Positions 8,341 to 17,306 of a DNA stretch of 64,000 nucleotides are shown here, piece after piece. Position 1 is the stretch's first letter. Each line of letters starts with the position of its first letter. The notes beneath the pieces were generated by a model, which did not search any database, was not told the DNA's origin, and saw nothing but the letters and a program-made list of their open reading frames with translations. Location: positions 124,001 through 188,000 of the forward strand of contig JAOZHU010000025.1 of NCBI GenBank assembly GCA_026014705.1, given 5' to 3'. A program made the translations under genes and the position numbers. Source of the DNA: Candidatus Bathyarchaeota archaeon. Lineage in GTDB: Archaea; Thermoproteota; Bathyarchaeia; Bathyarchaeales; Bathycorpusculaceae.

Positions 8341-9486
8341 TTGGGCAAAATGGGAAACCCCAACGTTTACTGTAAGGCGTCGGCGAGTCTTCTTGCAGTT
8401 TTGTTCGCTGCAGGATTGCTCGTCGGAGGGTTGGTTACGTATTACATAAGCTTTCAAGAAATCAACACTTTGAACGACAAAGTTGAAGATTTGCAGAATC
8501 GCCTATCGGCCATTAAAGGCTCACAGAATGTTACTTACCAAAGTTTCACAATATACCAGAATGTAACGTGGCTTGCAGAAATCTACGAAAACGTGCGCGA
8601 CTCCGTTGTCCTAGTTCAAGGAGTAACCAGCGACGGAGAAGTCCAAGGCTCAGGCTTCGTTTACAGCTACTCAGGAATAATGGTGGTGATAACCAACTTC
8701 CATGTCGTCTACGACACAACCAGTCTAAGCGTCACCTTCTCAAACGGAAACGGCTACTCAGCCACAATCCTCGGAACAGACGCATACGTGGATTTAGCCG
8801 TACTCTCCGTTGAAGCTCCAGCAAGCGAATTCAAACCCATCGAAATAGTAAGCTCATCACTGCTTCAAGTAGGCGACGCCGTCATAGCCATAGGAAACCC
8901 CTACGGTCTAATCGGTTCACTAACCACAGGCGTCGTAAGCGCCCTCGGCAGAACCATCACAGAAGAATACGCAGGAGGCTTCTCCATAGCCAACATCATA
9001 CAGACCAGCGCGCCCATCAACCCCGGAAACTCAGGCGGACCACTACTGAACGCCGCCGGCAAAGTCATAGGCATAACAACCGCCATAGTCTCAGACTCGC
9101 AGGGCTTAGGCTTCGCCATACCCTCAAACATCATCCTGAGGGAAATATCCGCGCTCGTCACCACTGGCGAGTACCGCGGCCACTCATACCTAGGCGTCAG
9201 AGGACAAGACATGAACTACCAGCGGGCGCAGGAACTAAAAGTAAACGTTACCTACGGCTGGAGAATCGCCGAAGTCACAAAAGGCGGACCCTCAGACGGC
9301 GCATTGCGAGTCGGCGACATCATAATCGCCATGAACGGCACCACCATAAGAAACAACGATGACTTGGCAAGTTACCTTGAAGAAAAAACACTTCCGAGAG
9401 AACAATTAGTCTTCACCGTAATGCGAGACAACATAGCCACAAACGTGCCCGTCACCTTGGGAACAAGACCTCCACCTCCGGTTTGA
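8341..9486 (+). CDS. HtrA/DegP-type membrane-anchored serine protease
   Basis: An S1C protease with one N-terminal transmembrane helix (about residues 15-36), a trypsin-like domain and one C-terminal PDZ domain (about 285-375). The catalytic triad is visible: His in TNFHVV (H121), Asp in AYVDLAVL (D151), Ser in NPGNSGGPLL (S231). The protease domain is expected outside the cell, giving protein quality control at the surface. Start TTG 8341 or ATG 8350. The C-terminus ends in a proline-rich tail. Confidence 0.9.
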   Translation: MGKMGNPNVYCKASASLLAVLFAAGLLVGGLVTYYISFQEINTLNDKVEDLQNRLSAIKGSQNVTYQSFTIYQNVTWLAEIYENVRDSVVLVQGVTSDGEVQGSGFVYSYSGIMVVITNFHVVYDTTSLSVTFSNGNGYSATILGTDAYVDLAVLSVEAPASEFKPIEIVSSSLLQVGDAVIAIGNPYGLIGSLTTGVVSALGRTITEEYAGGFSIANIIQTSAPINPGNSGGPLLNAAGKVIGITTAIVSDSQGLGFAIPSNIILREISALVTTGEYRGHSYLGVRGQDMNYQRAQELKVNVTYGWRIAEVTKGGPSDGALRVGDIIIAMNGTTIRNNDDLASYLEEKTLPREQLVFTVMRDNIATNVPVTLGTRPPPPV

Positions 9487-9545
9487 CATAGGAAAACCAT
9501 TTGCCTGAGCTTGTTCAATTTGAAAAATTGGCGGTTCTGATTTAG

Positions 9546-10184
9546 ATGAGCGATTTGTGGCGCAAACCCTACCACGTAATAATCGAAGTGGAAAACAAAC
9601 AATGCAGAATGCTGAAAAAGTTTGCTGCACACGGCTTGAAACAGCTGAAAGTTGTGGACATCCGAAGCTCAGCCGCGGGCAGAGTCAAACATCTAATCGA
9701 GCTTGACTGCAAACAAACGGAGAAAATCCCGAAAGACCTCAAAACAACTGCACAACAGAGCAAAACTGAAGGCAAGCCGTCAATGTGGTTTGAGAGCGAA
9801 GGCTGTGAAGTCTGCAACGCCATTCTAACGCATGACGCGTTTCTGGTTTCAGGCAAAAGTCTGCAGGAAAACGCAATAATGTACAGCTTCATGGCGCCCA
9901 CTTTCGAAGCCTACACAAGTATCATACGCGCTTTAGAAACAGGCGGGCGCAAAGTGACCGTGCTGAAAATGGGCAAGTTCGAGCCAAAAACCGAGATTCT
10001 AACCGAAAAGCAAGAACGCATATTCTGGTTAGCCTTGAAAGGAGGCTTCTTCGACTACCCGCGGAAAATCGGGCTCCGCGAACTCTCAGCCAAACTGGGT
10101 GTAAAGCCCTCCACGCTTTCAGAGACAATGCGAAGAGGCACACGGAGGCTGCTGAGTCATTACTTCGAAAAAGAAAACGCATAG
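9546..10184 (+). CDS. Bat-type HTH transcriptional regulator
   Basis: A 212-residue regulator whose C-terminal 60 residues form the bacterio-opsin-activator HTH (HTH_10), with IGLRELSAKLGVKPSTLSET and RRGTRRLLSHYF. The N-terminal half is an archaeal sensor-like domain with CEVCNA but no recognised ligand site. Such regulators often control redox or stress genes. It precedes the hybrid cluster protein gene by 127 bp on the same strand, making hcp a candidate target, which is inference. Confidence 0.8.
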   Translation: MSDLWRKPYHVIIEVENKQCRMLKKFAAHGLKQLKVVDIRSSAAGRVKHLIELDCKQTEKIPKDLKTTAQQSKTEGKPSMWFESEGCEVCNAILTHDAFLVSGKSLQENAIMYSFMAPTFEAYTSIIRALETGGRKVTVLKMGKFEPKTEILTEKQERIFWLALKGGFFDYPRKIGLRELSAKLGVKPSTLSETMRRGTRRLLSHYFEKENA

Positions 10185-10311
10185 CACTGGCAACAAACGC
10201 CTGAAACTTTAGCGAAGAATTGTCATGCGGTACGCAAGCGGTTATCCCCTAACCATTACGGGATAAAAGCTATTTGCACCCGCAAGCAACAATATATGCG
10301 GTGAATAATAA

Positions 10312-11958
10312 ATGAGTCAACAAGAGCAAATGTTCTGTTACCAATGTGAGCAAACAGCCAAAGGACAAGGCTGCACCGTCGTGGGCGTATGCGGAAAAAC
10401 CCCTGACGTAGCTGCACTCCAAGACTTACTGGTCTACATGCTAAGAGGACTGTCACAACTCGCCATAGAAGCAAAGAAAGTCAACATCCCCTACGAAGAA
10501 ACCAGCGTATTCACGTGCGAAGCATTATTTGCCACGTTAACGAACGTGAACTTCGACGCTGATCGCATAATCGCTTACATCCGAAAAACAGTTGAACTGG
10601 GCAAGACGCTGCGAAAGAAGATAGAAGCCACAGGAGGGCGCGCTCTCACAGCCAGCGGACCAGCCAACTTGACTCTGGAGAAAACTAAAGACGGCTTGAT
10701 AGCTCAGGGAAAACGTTTCGGAATAAAATCCGAACCCATCACCGATGCTGACCTTCATTCGCTTCAGTGGCTGCTAACATACGGGCTAAAAGGAGTAGCC
10801 GCCTACGCGTATCACGCGCATATTCTCGGGAAAAAAGACACAGCAGTATTTGATTTCCTGCATCAGGGGCTAGCGGCTACCTTGGACGAGAAACTTGGCG
10901 TCAACGACTTTGCAGGGTTAGTGCTGAAATGTGGCGAAATCAACCTACGTGCAATGGAGCTGCTGGACGCAGCGAACACTGGAGCGTACGGTCACCCTGT
11001 ACCCACAAAGGTCCCGCTTGGCGCGAAAAAAGGCAAAGCCATACTCGTGTCTGGGCACGACCTAAAAGACTTAGAGGATGTGCTGAAGCAGAGCGAAGGC
11101 AAGGGCATTTACGTTTACACGCACGGCGAAATGCTGCCCGCCCACGGCTACCCCAAGTTAAAGAAGTACCCGCATTTCTATGGGCACTATGGGACAGCGT
11201 GGCAGAACCAGCAGCGTGAATTCCCAGCGTTTCCCGGTGCGATATTGATGACGACTAACTGCATTCAGAAGCCGCTTGAAAATTACAAGGGAAACATTTT
11301 CACTACAGGCACTGTTGGATGGCCCGGCGTAACGCATGTGACACACGGAGACTTTTCACCAGTGATAAACAAAGCCCTAGAGATGCCGGGTTTCCAAGCA
11401 GACACAGAAGGCAAATACGTGACGGTGGGCTTCGCCAGAAACGCAGTGTTAAGCGTGGCTGATAAAGTCATAGAAGCGGTGAAGAAGGGGCAGATTAAGC
11501 GGTTCTTGCTGGTCGGCGGTTGTGACGGCGCCAAACCGGGAAGAAGCTACTACACGGAGTTCGTGGAGAAAGCGCCCAAAGACACTGTAGTGTTGACGCT
11601 TGCCTGTGGGAAATTCAGGTTCTTTGACAAAGACCTCGGCGACATTGGCGGCATCCCGAGGTTGCTGGACATGGGGCAGTGCAATGATGCTTACTCGGCG
11701 GTTAAAGTGGCACAGGCGTTGGCTGAAGCTTTCAACGTGTCGGTTAACGATTTGCCGTTGTCGCTTGTGATTTCGTGGTATGAGCAGAAAGCCGTTGCGA
11801 TATTGCTGTCGCTGCTTTACTTGGGCATACGTAACATACGGTTAGGTCCGAGTTTGCCTGCGTTCATAACGCCTAACATACTCAAGGTGCTGGTTGAAAA
11901 ATTCAACATCATGCCCATAAAGAGCGCTGAAGAGGACTTGAAGGCAATTCTGAAGTGA
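10312..11958 (+). CDS. hcp: Hybrid cluster protein (hydroxylamine reductase)
   Basis: Prismane/Hcp protein of 548 residues, reducing hydroxylamine or NO and protecting against nitrosative stress. The N-terminal cluster motif FCYQCEQTAKGQGC...VCGK gives Cys 9, 12, 21 and 27. Hybrid-cluster ligands follow later: HGEMLPAHGYPKL, TTNCIQKP, GGCDGAKPGRSYYTEF and TLACGKFRFF. A TATA-like AATATATG lies about 20-30 nt upstream of the ATG. The gene body shifts from A/C-rich codons in its first half to G/T-rich codons in its second. Confidence 0.93.
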   Translation: MSQQEQMFCYQCEQTAKGQGCTVVGVCGKTPDVAALQDLLVYMLRGLSQLAIEAKKVNIPYEETSVFTCEALFATLTNVNFDADRIIAYIRKTVELGKTLRKKIEATGGRALTASGPANLTLEKTKDGLIAQGKRFGIKSEPITDADLHSLQWLLTYGLKGVAAYAYHAHILGKKDTAVFDFLHQGLAATLDEKLGVNDFAGLVLKCGEINLRAMELLDAANTGAYGHPVPTKVPLGAKKGKAILVSGHDLKDLEDVLKQSEGKGIYVYTHGEMLPAHGYPKLKKYPHFYGHYGTAWQNQQREFPAFPGAILMTTNCIQKPLENYKGNIFTTGTVGWPGVTHVTHGDFSPVINKALEMPGFQADTEGKYVTVGFARNAVLSVADKVIEAVKKGQIKRFLLVGGCDGAKPGRSYYTEFVEKAPKDTVVLTLACGKFRFFDKDLGDIGGIPRLLDMGQCNDAYSAVKVAQALAEAFNVSVNDLPLSLVISWYEQKAVAILLSLLYLGIRNIRLGPSLPAFITPNILKVLVEKFNIMPIKSAEEDLKAILK

Positions 11959-11966
11959 CACGACGC

Positions 11967-11986
11967 TTTTTTCCCCTTTTTCTTTT
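11967..11986 (+). terminator. T-rich terminator after hcp
   Basis: Two pyrimidine runs (TTTTTT and TTTTTCTTTT around CCCC) begin 8 nt after the hcp stop codon. Archaeal RNA polymerase terminates on such T tracts without a hairpin. The convergent citrate synthase gene ends just beyond. Confidence 0.5.
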
Positions 11987-12041
11987 ACAGTTTTTAGCTG
12001 TCAAGTTTCGTGATGGTTGTAATTTGCACTTTCATCTGTGT

Positions 12042-13202
12042 TCAACGTTGTTCAATGGGAACAAATTTTCTTCCGAATTCGCCAACGTACTGTGATGAGG
12101 GACGAAGGAGCACCGCGTCTTCATACTGTTCGAGTATGTGGGCAACCCAGCCTGATGTTCGGCTTGAAGCAAAAAACGGTGTGAAGAAAGCGCTGGTGAC
12201 TCCTAAGGCGTCTAAAGTTACTGCGGCGTAGAAATCTACGTTGGGAAATATTTTCTTCTTCTCGTGAACAACGTTTTCGATCTTTAGGCACAGATTGTAC
12301 AGGTTTAAGGTATTTGTGCGGTGGCACAAGTTTTCAGCTATGCATCTGAGATGTTTAGTCCGTGGGTCCTCGGTTTTGTAGACTCTGTGTCCGAAACCCA
12401 TTATCTTTTTCTGGTCATCCAGCATGCCTTGAATGTACTCTTCCACTTCTTCCTCAGTGTTAATGTCATCCAGCATGTGCATTACTTTTTCGCAGGCGCC
12501 GCCGTGAAGTGGTCCCTTAAGTGTTCCAATGGCGCTGGTAACAGCCGAATACATGTCCGAGTTGGTGCTTGCCGTCACGCGGGCAGCAAACGTGGATGCA
12601 TTAAAGCCGTGGTCAGCGTGCAGGGTCATGAAGCGGTCTATAGCAGCTTTTTCTTCGCTGTCTGCTGTTTTTCCTCGGAACATGTAGAGAAAGTTTTCAG
12701 CGAAACCAAATTCTTCTGTTGGAGCGACAGTCGGCTGGTTGGTATGTGCTCTGTGGATGGCAGCTACGATTGCGGGTACTTTTGCTATCAGTTGTATTGC
12801 TCTTCTTTTGTTTGCTGCTTCAGAATGGTCATTGCAGTCAGCGTCATAATAACTGAGGTGCGAGATTTCAGTGCGTAGAACTTCCATTGGATGACAGTTT
12901 TTTGGCGTGGCTTTGATGCTGTCGGTTATTGGTTCAGGAAGGTTCATTTCTGAGATTAGGAGCGCTCGGAGTTTATCTAGCTCCTGCTTGTTGGGTAACC
13001 TGTTGTATAACAGAAGGTAAACAACTTCCTCGTAGCACACTTGCTCTACCAAGTCATCAATGTTGTACCCTACATAGTAAAGTGTGCCGTTTGGATTTAC
13101 GTAGCTGATTTTTGTTTCGGCAGCGGCGACATCTCTTAGTCCGCGGACAACAATTTTTTCAGGGGGTTTATCCATTTTGCTTTTATCCTCCTCTACGGGC
13201 AT
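12042..13202 (-). CDS. gltA: Citrate synthase
   Basis: Condenses acetyl-CoA with oxaloacetate. Catalytic regions are visible: MTLHADHGFNASTFAARV, GPLHGGACEKV with the second His, MGFGHRVYKTEDPR with the third His and the Arg, and the C-terminal SGWVAHILEQYED. At 386 residues it is the short archaeal/Gram-positive type. Start ATG 13202 or ATG 13175 (MDKPPEK). It is convergent with hcp. Confidence 0.93.
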   Translation of the reverse strand: MPVEEDKSKMDKPPEKIVVRGLRDVAAAETKISYVNPNGTLYYVGYNIDDLVEQVCYEEVVYLLLYNRLPNKQELDKLRALLISEMNLPEPITDSIKATPKNCHPMEVLRTEISHLSYYDADCNDHSEAANKRRAIQLIAKVPAIVAAIHRAHTNQPTVAPTEEFGFAENFLYMFRGKTADSEEKAAIDRFMTLHADHGFNASTFAARVTASTNSDMYSAVTSAIGTLKGPLHGGACEKVMHMLDDINTEEEVEEYIQGMLDDQKKIMGFGHRVYKTEDPRTKHLRCIAENLCHRTNTLNLYNLCLKIENVVHEKKKIFPNVDFYAAVTLDALGVTSAFFTPFFASSRTSGWVAHILEQYEDAVLLRPSSQYVGEFGRKFVPIEQR

Positions 13203-13558
13203 GGTTACATTTTAGACTTATACTTGCGTCTGAAACAAGAACAGGGCAGCTAACTTCAAATGAAGCGCGTTCCGTGTGCTTTCCTATGCTCGGTCAAAAT
13301 AGTTGCAGCGACCCTGAACTCAAGCATAAATCTGCAAATAAGTAAAATAACGGAACGACGCTTTAAAACTTTTTCTGTGAACAACCAAGTTGTCAATTCA
13401 CGGGCAAAGTCGCTTTTTAGGCTTAACCTGCACAACTTTTTTAAAGAATAACAGCAATATTTGTATTGAAAAAACCAGCAAAGACGCGAACTCCACCTTC
13501 TACTCGGCATAAGAGCTGGATTTTTCAAGCATAGGCGTTAAGCGAGGTTTCGATATAC
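13203..13558. other. Intergenic region between gltA and kamA
   Basis: A 356-bp stretch between two divergent genes. It contains several A+T-rich segments (around 13320-13350 and 13430-13465) suitable for promoters of either gene, including TTTTTTAAAGAA near 13437. Short frames within it have no recognisable content or SD. I see no RNA gene. Confidence 0.5.
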
Positions 13559-14710
13559 ATGCCAGAACACAAAGAATTAGAGAAAAGCATCTCAACCGTA
13601 AAACATCTCAAGAAACATGCGGCTCTTGCTCCTGAAGAAGAGAAGTACCTAGAGCAAGCTGTTCAAATACACCCTATGCGCGTGAGCCCCTACTACGTTT
13701 CACTCATAAACTGGAAAGACCCACAAGACCCGATAAGGAAAATGGCTGTGCCATCTGTTGAAGAGCTTAACCTCGAGGGCGCTTACGACACCAGCGGCGA
13801 AGCTGAAAACACGAAAATGCCGGGGCTTCAGCACAAGTACGCTGAAACCGCGCTGATTCTGGCGACAAACCGTTGTGCAATGTACTGTCGTCACTGTTTC
13901 AGAAAGCGCCTTGTTGGATTGCCGACTGACGAGATTTTAAGACGGTTTGAGGATGCAGCGGCATACATAGCGCAGCACAAGGAGATAAATAACGTTCTAA
14001 TCAGCGGTGGTGACCCGCTTGTGCTTAAAAACGAAATCCTCGAACGCTTCTTCGAAGTGTTGACAGAGATAGATCATTTGAGGTTTATACGGATTGGCAG
14101 TAGGGTACCAGTGACTCTTCCACGCAGGCTTTCTGATTCAAAGATTCTGGCGATTTTCAAGAAGTACTCGAAGAGTGATAAGCGTTTGTATGTTGTGACG
14201 CATTTTAATCATCCGCGGGAAATAACCCCTCAATCCATCAGGGCAGTCGGTAACTTGATTAAGTCAGGTGTCTTGCTGAGCAACCAAACGGTTCTGCTGA
14301 AAGGAGTCAACGATAACCCTGAAACTCTTGCGGAGTTAATGAATCGATTAGTAGGTATAGGTGTGGCGCCATATTACGTGTTTCAATGTCGCCCAGTCAA
14401 AAGAGTCAAACATCACTTTCAAGTTCCGCTATGCGAGGGGGTGCGGATAGTGGAAAAAGCAAAGGCAAACTGCAATGGGCATAGTAAACGCTTCAAATAC
14501 ATTATGGCACACAGGACAGGCAAAATAGAGATACTGGGCATAATGAACGATGAAATATACTTTAAATATCATCAAGCTAAAGACAGGGCAAACTTGGGCT
14601 CGATGTTTAAACGCCGCGTTGACGAAAACGCGGGATGGCTAGATGATCTTGCACAGGAAGACGGCAACAGGGCTTCACCAACACGAGAACTCTCCCAGTG
14701 TTTAAACTAG
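13559..14710 (+). CDS. kamA: KamA-family radical SAM aminomutase
   Basis: Lysine 2,3-aminomutase family. The radical-SAM Cx3Cx2C motif is in NRCAMYCRHCF (Cys 106, 110, 113), followed by SGGDPLVLKN. FIRIGSRVPVTLPRR, THFNHPREIT and NQTVLLKGVNDN are typical of the TIM-barrel, and YYVFQCRPVKRVKHHFQVPL contains the PLP-lysine region. The family interconverts alpha- and beta-lysine, used in lysine fermentation or as a compatible solute precursor, though related members act on glutamate or on EF-P. There is no neighbouring acetyltransferase (ablB), so the role is unresolved. Confidence 0.85.
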   Translation: MPEHKELEKSISTVKHLKKHAALAPEEEKYLEQAVQIHPMRVSPYYVSLINWKDPQDPIRKMAVPSVEELNLEGAYDTSGEAENTKMPGLQHKYAETALILATNRCAMYCRHCFRKRLVGLPTDEILRRFEDAAAYIAQHKEINNVLISGGDPLVLKNEILERFFEVLTEIDHLRFIRIGSRVPVTLPRRLSDSKILAIFKKYSKSDKRLYVVTHFNHPREITPQSIRAVGNLIKSGVLLSNQTVLLKGVNDNPETLAELMNRLVGIGVAPYYVFQCRPVKRVKHHFQVPLCEGVRIVEKAKANCNGHSKRFKYIMAHRTGKIEILGIMNDEIYFKYHQAKDRANLGSMFKRRVDENAGWLDDLAQEDGNRASPTRELSQCLN

Positions 14711-14722
14711 AAAGCAATGCAG

Positions 14723-15307
14723 CTAACGTTTTGGCCGCTTCAGTTTCTTAAGCAGCCAAGCCATGTTCCGCCCAAGCGTTTCCATGGTTTCCAAGCCTTC
14801 CTCGTCGCCTTCAACTTCACCTTTTTTTCCTCCAACACCAATATTCCAGTAGGACGAACCGGGTACAATCATTTGACTTATCAGGAAGAAGTGGTTTATG
14901 GCGTCAAACGTGGACATTGCACCGGCTCTTCTGACGGCGACAACTGCGACGCCCACTTTCCTCTTGAACATGTCTCCGTTAGCGCGCGCCACGTAGCCTG
15001 CCCTGTCAATCAGCGCCTTCAACTCGGGCGACATCATCGCGAAGTAAACAGGTGAACCTAGTAGTATGCCGTCCGCCTCCAGCATCTTCTGAATATACGC
15101 GTTTACATTGTCGTCTTCGATGATGCATCGCTTGTTCTTAGTCGTATAGCATGTTCGGCAAGCCTTGCAGCCGCTTATGTGTTCTCCGGCGAGCTGTACA
15201 AGCTCGGTTTCTATGCCTTCTGCTTCAAGCGTCTGCAGTACGCGTTTGAGCAGTATAGCTGTGTTTCCGTCTTTCCTTGCGCTGCCGTTAAAGGCTACAA
15301 CTTTCAT
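14723..15307 (-). CDS. Iron-sulfur flavoprotein / NADPH-dependent FMN reductase family
   Basis: A flavodoxin-fold protein of 194 residues. FNGSARKDGNTAILL is the FMN phosphate-binding loop. The CKACRTCYTTKNKRC cluster is the compact cysteine motif of archaeal iron-sulfur flavoproteins, and LGSPVYFAMMSPELKALIDR completes the flavin site. The expected role is electron transfer or reduction of oxygen species or quinones. It is convergent with kamA, 12 bp apart. Confidence 0.87.
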   Translation of the reverse strand: MKVVAFNGSARKDGNTAILLKRVLQTLEAEGIETELVQLAGEHISGCKACRTCYTTKNKRCIIEDDNVNAYIQKMLEADGILLGSPVYFAMMSPELKALIDRAGYVARANGDMFKRKVGVAVVAVRRAGAMSTFDAINHFFLISQMIVPGSSYWNIGVGGKKGEVEGDEEGLETMETLGRNMAWLLKKLKRPKR

Positions 15308-15495
15308 TCAAAGAGCACCTGAGGAACAAATGGGCAGCTATGCCATAAAAAAGTAGCGAAGCCGCATCGCTAAACCGCACTTAGGCTTATGATTCAGTGA
15401 AGCGGAGTTAGGCGGTTTGCGGAGAAAGCCTCAAAAAGCCCGGTGACAACCAGTAATCTTCAGCAGACTCGGTTAAAGGTGAAAGGAGAATACGG

Positions 15496-15792
15496 ATGAA
15501 CAACGTGGACTTAGCGTTGAATTTCGCAAGCGTTGTCAATTTCGTCGGCTTAATTCTGCTGCTGAGAACCGTGATAAACAACCGTAACTTTCTCCGAGGA
15601 TTCAGCGCGAGCGGCTGCCTATTAACTTTCATAGCGATTTGCGGTTTCCAAACTGCCTACTTCCTCATGGATAACATGCCAAGTTTCCTGCTGGGGTTAA
15701 GTGCGGCTGTTTTCTGGTTTGTGGCGTTCGTCTACAGCTTCAGGCAAACGCTGCAAACAACCGCTAAAAAGAAAACAGCTAATAAAACTTGA
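15496..15792 (+). CDS. Small three-helix membrane protein
   Basis: A 98-residue protein with three hydrophobic stretches (about 5-24, 36-56 and 60-83) and a lysine-rich C-terminus. A clear SD (AAGGAGA) precedes the ATG. No family is recognised. It lies immediately before the tRNA-Cys gene. Confidence 0.65.
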   Translation: MNNVDLALNFASVVNFVGLILLLRTVINNRNFLRGFSASGCLLTFIAICGFQTAYFLMDNMPSFLLGLSAAVFWFVAFVYSFRQTLQTTAKKKTANKT

Positions 15793-15934
15793 CAAGCAAC
15801 AGCTCCCCTGCGTGATGTGCCTATTTTGAACTGCGACTTGTCCTGGCGTTTCTGCAGGTTGGCGGCGTGCCAGCTTGAACGTGGCTGTTTAAGCCAATAA
15901 TATTTTTATTCCAGTCTCAACCTAGAGTCTCTGC

Positions 15935-16007
15935 GCTGGGGTGGCCGAACCGTTCAGGCGGCAGCCTGCAGAGCTGCTATATATGGGTTCAACTCCCATC
16001 CCCAGCT
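15935..16007 (+). tRNA. tRNA-Cys (GCA)
   Basis: Complete cloverleaf: acceptor GCTGGGG/CCCCAGC, D stem GCC/GGC, anticodon stem GCAGC/GCTGC with loop CTGCAGA (anticodon GCA at 15968-15970), five-base variable loop, T arm ATGGG-TTCAACT-CCCAT, and discriminator U as usual for tRNA-Cys. No CCA is encoded. An A+T-rich TATA-like AATATTTTTATT lies about 30 nt upstream. The T arm and acceptor 3' half form attL of the provirus, and integration leaves the tRNA intact. Confidence 0.95.
15981..16007 (+). repeat. attL (tRNA-Cys 3' end)
   Basis: The last 27 nt of tRNA-Cys, repeated at 51648-51674 with one difference (G15986 versus A51653). The core shared without mismatch is 21 bp (15987-16007). The integrase gene ends 27 bp away. 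Confidence 0.92.
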
Positions 16008-16034
16008 CTACGGATAAACCCATATACTTTTGGC

Positions 16035-17288
16035 TTACTTGCGTTTTCTAAAGAGCTTTAGGCTGTCCATGTCGCAGACGTATTGGTAGCCTGCTTCGAT
16101 GAGTTCTTTGGCTTCTTTGACGTTCTCGGCTGTTTTGCAGACGTATTCATCATCTTCGAAGGTTACGAGTTGGGTGTAAATGAGGGTGTTTTTGATGTTT
16201 TTGTGGCCTAGTAGGCGCATTACGTGGAGTATGTCTTTGGTTTTGTGGTATTCCATGGTGGCTTTCCAGTGTCGGAAGGTGTGAAAGGTTATCTGTAGCA
16301 TGCGTGGATTTCCGAGTTTGTTGGCTGTTCTTTTGCGTTGCTTGATAAAGGAGCTTCTGAATCCTCGTAGGTCGTAGTTTCCGAATAGCCTTTCTGTTTT
16401 TCTGGGGAGCGCTGATATCATCGCTAATAGCTTGCTTGATATTTTGAACATTCGAGCGTGGCTGCCTTTTTCTGGTGTGACCCTTATGGTTGAGTTAACG
16501 AAGTCTATGTCGATCCATTTGAGCTTCCAGGCTTCGCCTATACGCATTGCTGTTTCTTTCAGTATTTGAAGAACGATTGTTGTTTTTCCTCCGCATCCAG
16601 CGATAAGTTGGTCGATTTCTTGTTCAGTAGGGATGAAAGGTATCTTTTCAACTCTGCAGTATTTGGGTGGGTCCCATTTGCCGCCGACCATTATTAGGAA
16701 GTTGGTGTAGGCTTCGGTGACGTATTCTTTTCTGCCGTCGCTCCAGGGTTGTTTTGCAAGAACATCTTTTATGGACTCTGGGTCAAACAGGCTTGCTCCG
16801 AGCTTGACTAAGCGTTTCATGATTTTTACTCTGCCTTCGATGGTGCTTTGAGCGTACCCGCGTTTTAGTAGCCAGAATTCGTATTCCAAGATTTTTCCGT
16901 TGGTTATCGCTGCTTCGTTCCTAAGCAGAACTTCAGATTTCTGCTGTTCTGCCGCCAAGTTTTTCGTCTCCGTGACGCATATTTGGCGAGTAAAGACTAT
17001 GGTGTTTGACCTTTTTAATGGCTTGGTTTCAACTGTTTCAACTTGTGGCATAGCTTTCTTTGCTCTTTGAAGGTCATTGGGGTCGGAGAATCGGCGTCCG
17101 CAGTGGCGGCAGAGCCAACGTTGGATTTCAAAACCGAGTCTGGTGTAGCGTTTTGCGTCTCTCCAGACTTTGCTTGAACAGCAGTGTGGGCATAGGGGGC
17201 TGGAGACGACATCCCCTTCTGGAGATGACTTACTGTTTGTTTCGGTTTTGCTGCCAAATATGCTGTCTTCGGGTGTAAGTCCAGCCAT
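16035..17288 (-). CDS. int: Tyrosine integrase with N-terminal zinc ribbon
   Basis: Site-specific recombinase of the provirus, 417 residues. The catalytic set is visible in the C-terminal half: Arg in TAMRIGEAWKLKW, HTFRHWKA (His-x-x-Arg), GHKNIKNTLIYTQL with the His and the nucleophilic Tyr. A SAM-like arm-binding domain precedes it (about 130-220). Residues 32-70 form a four-cysteine zinc ribbon, CPHC and CRHCGRRFSD, like that of IS1-type transposase InsA proteins. The gene ends 27 bp from attL and is not split by integration, so excision competence is retained. Confidence 0.92.
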   Translation of the reverse strand: MAGLTPEDSIFGSKTETNSKSSPEGDVVSSPLCPHCCSSKVWRDAKRYTRLGFEIQRWLCRHCGRRFSDPNDLQRAKKAMPQVETVETKPLKRSNTIVFTRQICVTETKNLAAEQQKSEVLLRNEAAITNGKILEYEFWLLKRGYAQSTIEGRVKIMKRLVKLGASLFDPESIKDVLAKQPWSDGRKEYVTEAYTNFLIMVGGKWDPPKYCRVEKIPFIPTEQEIDQLIAGCGGKTTIVLQILKETAMRIGEAWKLKWIDIDFVNSTIRVTPEKGSHARMFKISSKLLAMISALPRKTERLFGNYDLRGFRSSFIKQRKRTANKLGNPRMLQITFHTFRHWKATMEYHKTKDILHVMRLLGHKNIKNTLIYTQLVTFEDDEYVCKTAENVKEAKELIEAGYQYVCDMDSLKLFRKRK

Positions 17289-17306
17289 TCCCTCCCATCT
17301 TCCTGT

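Noticed and set aside
13256-13528. A 90-codon minus-strand frame upstream of citrate synthase
   Set aside because: No SD, atypical composition, and overlaps a second frame on the other strand; most likely spurious in a promoter region.
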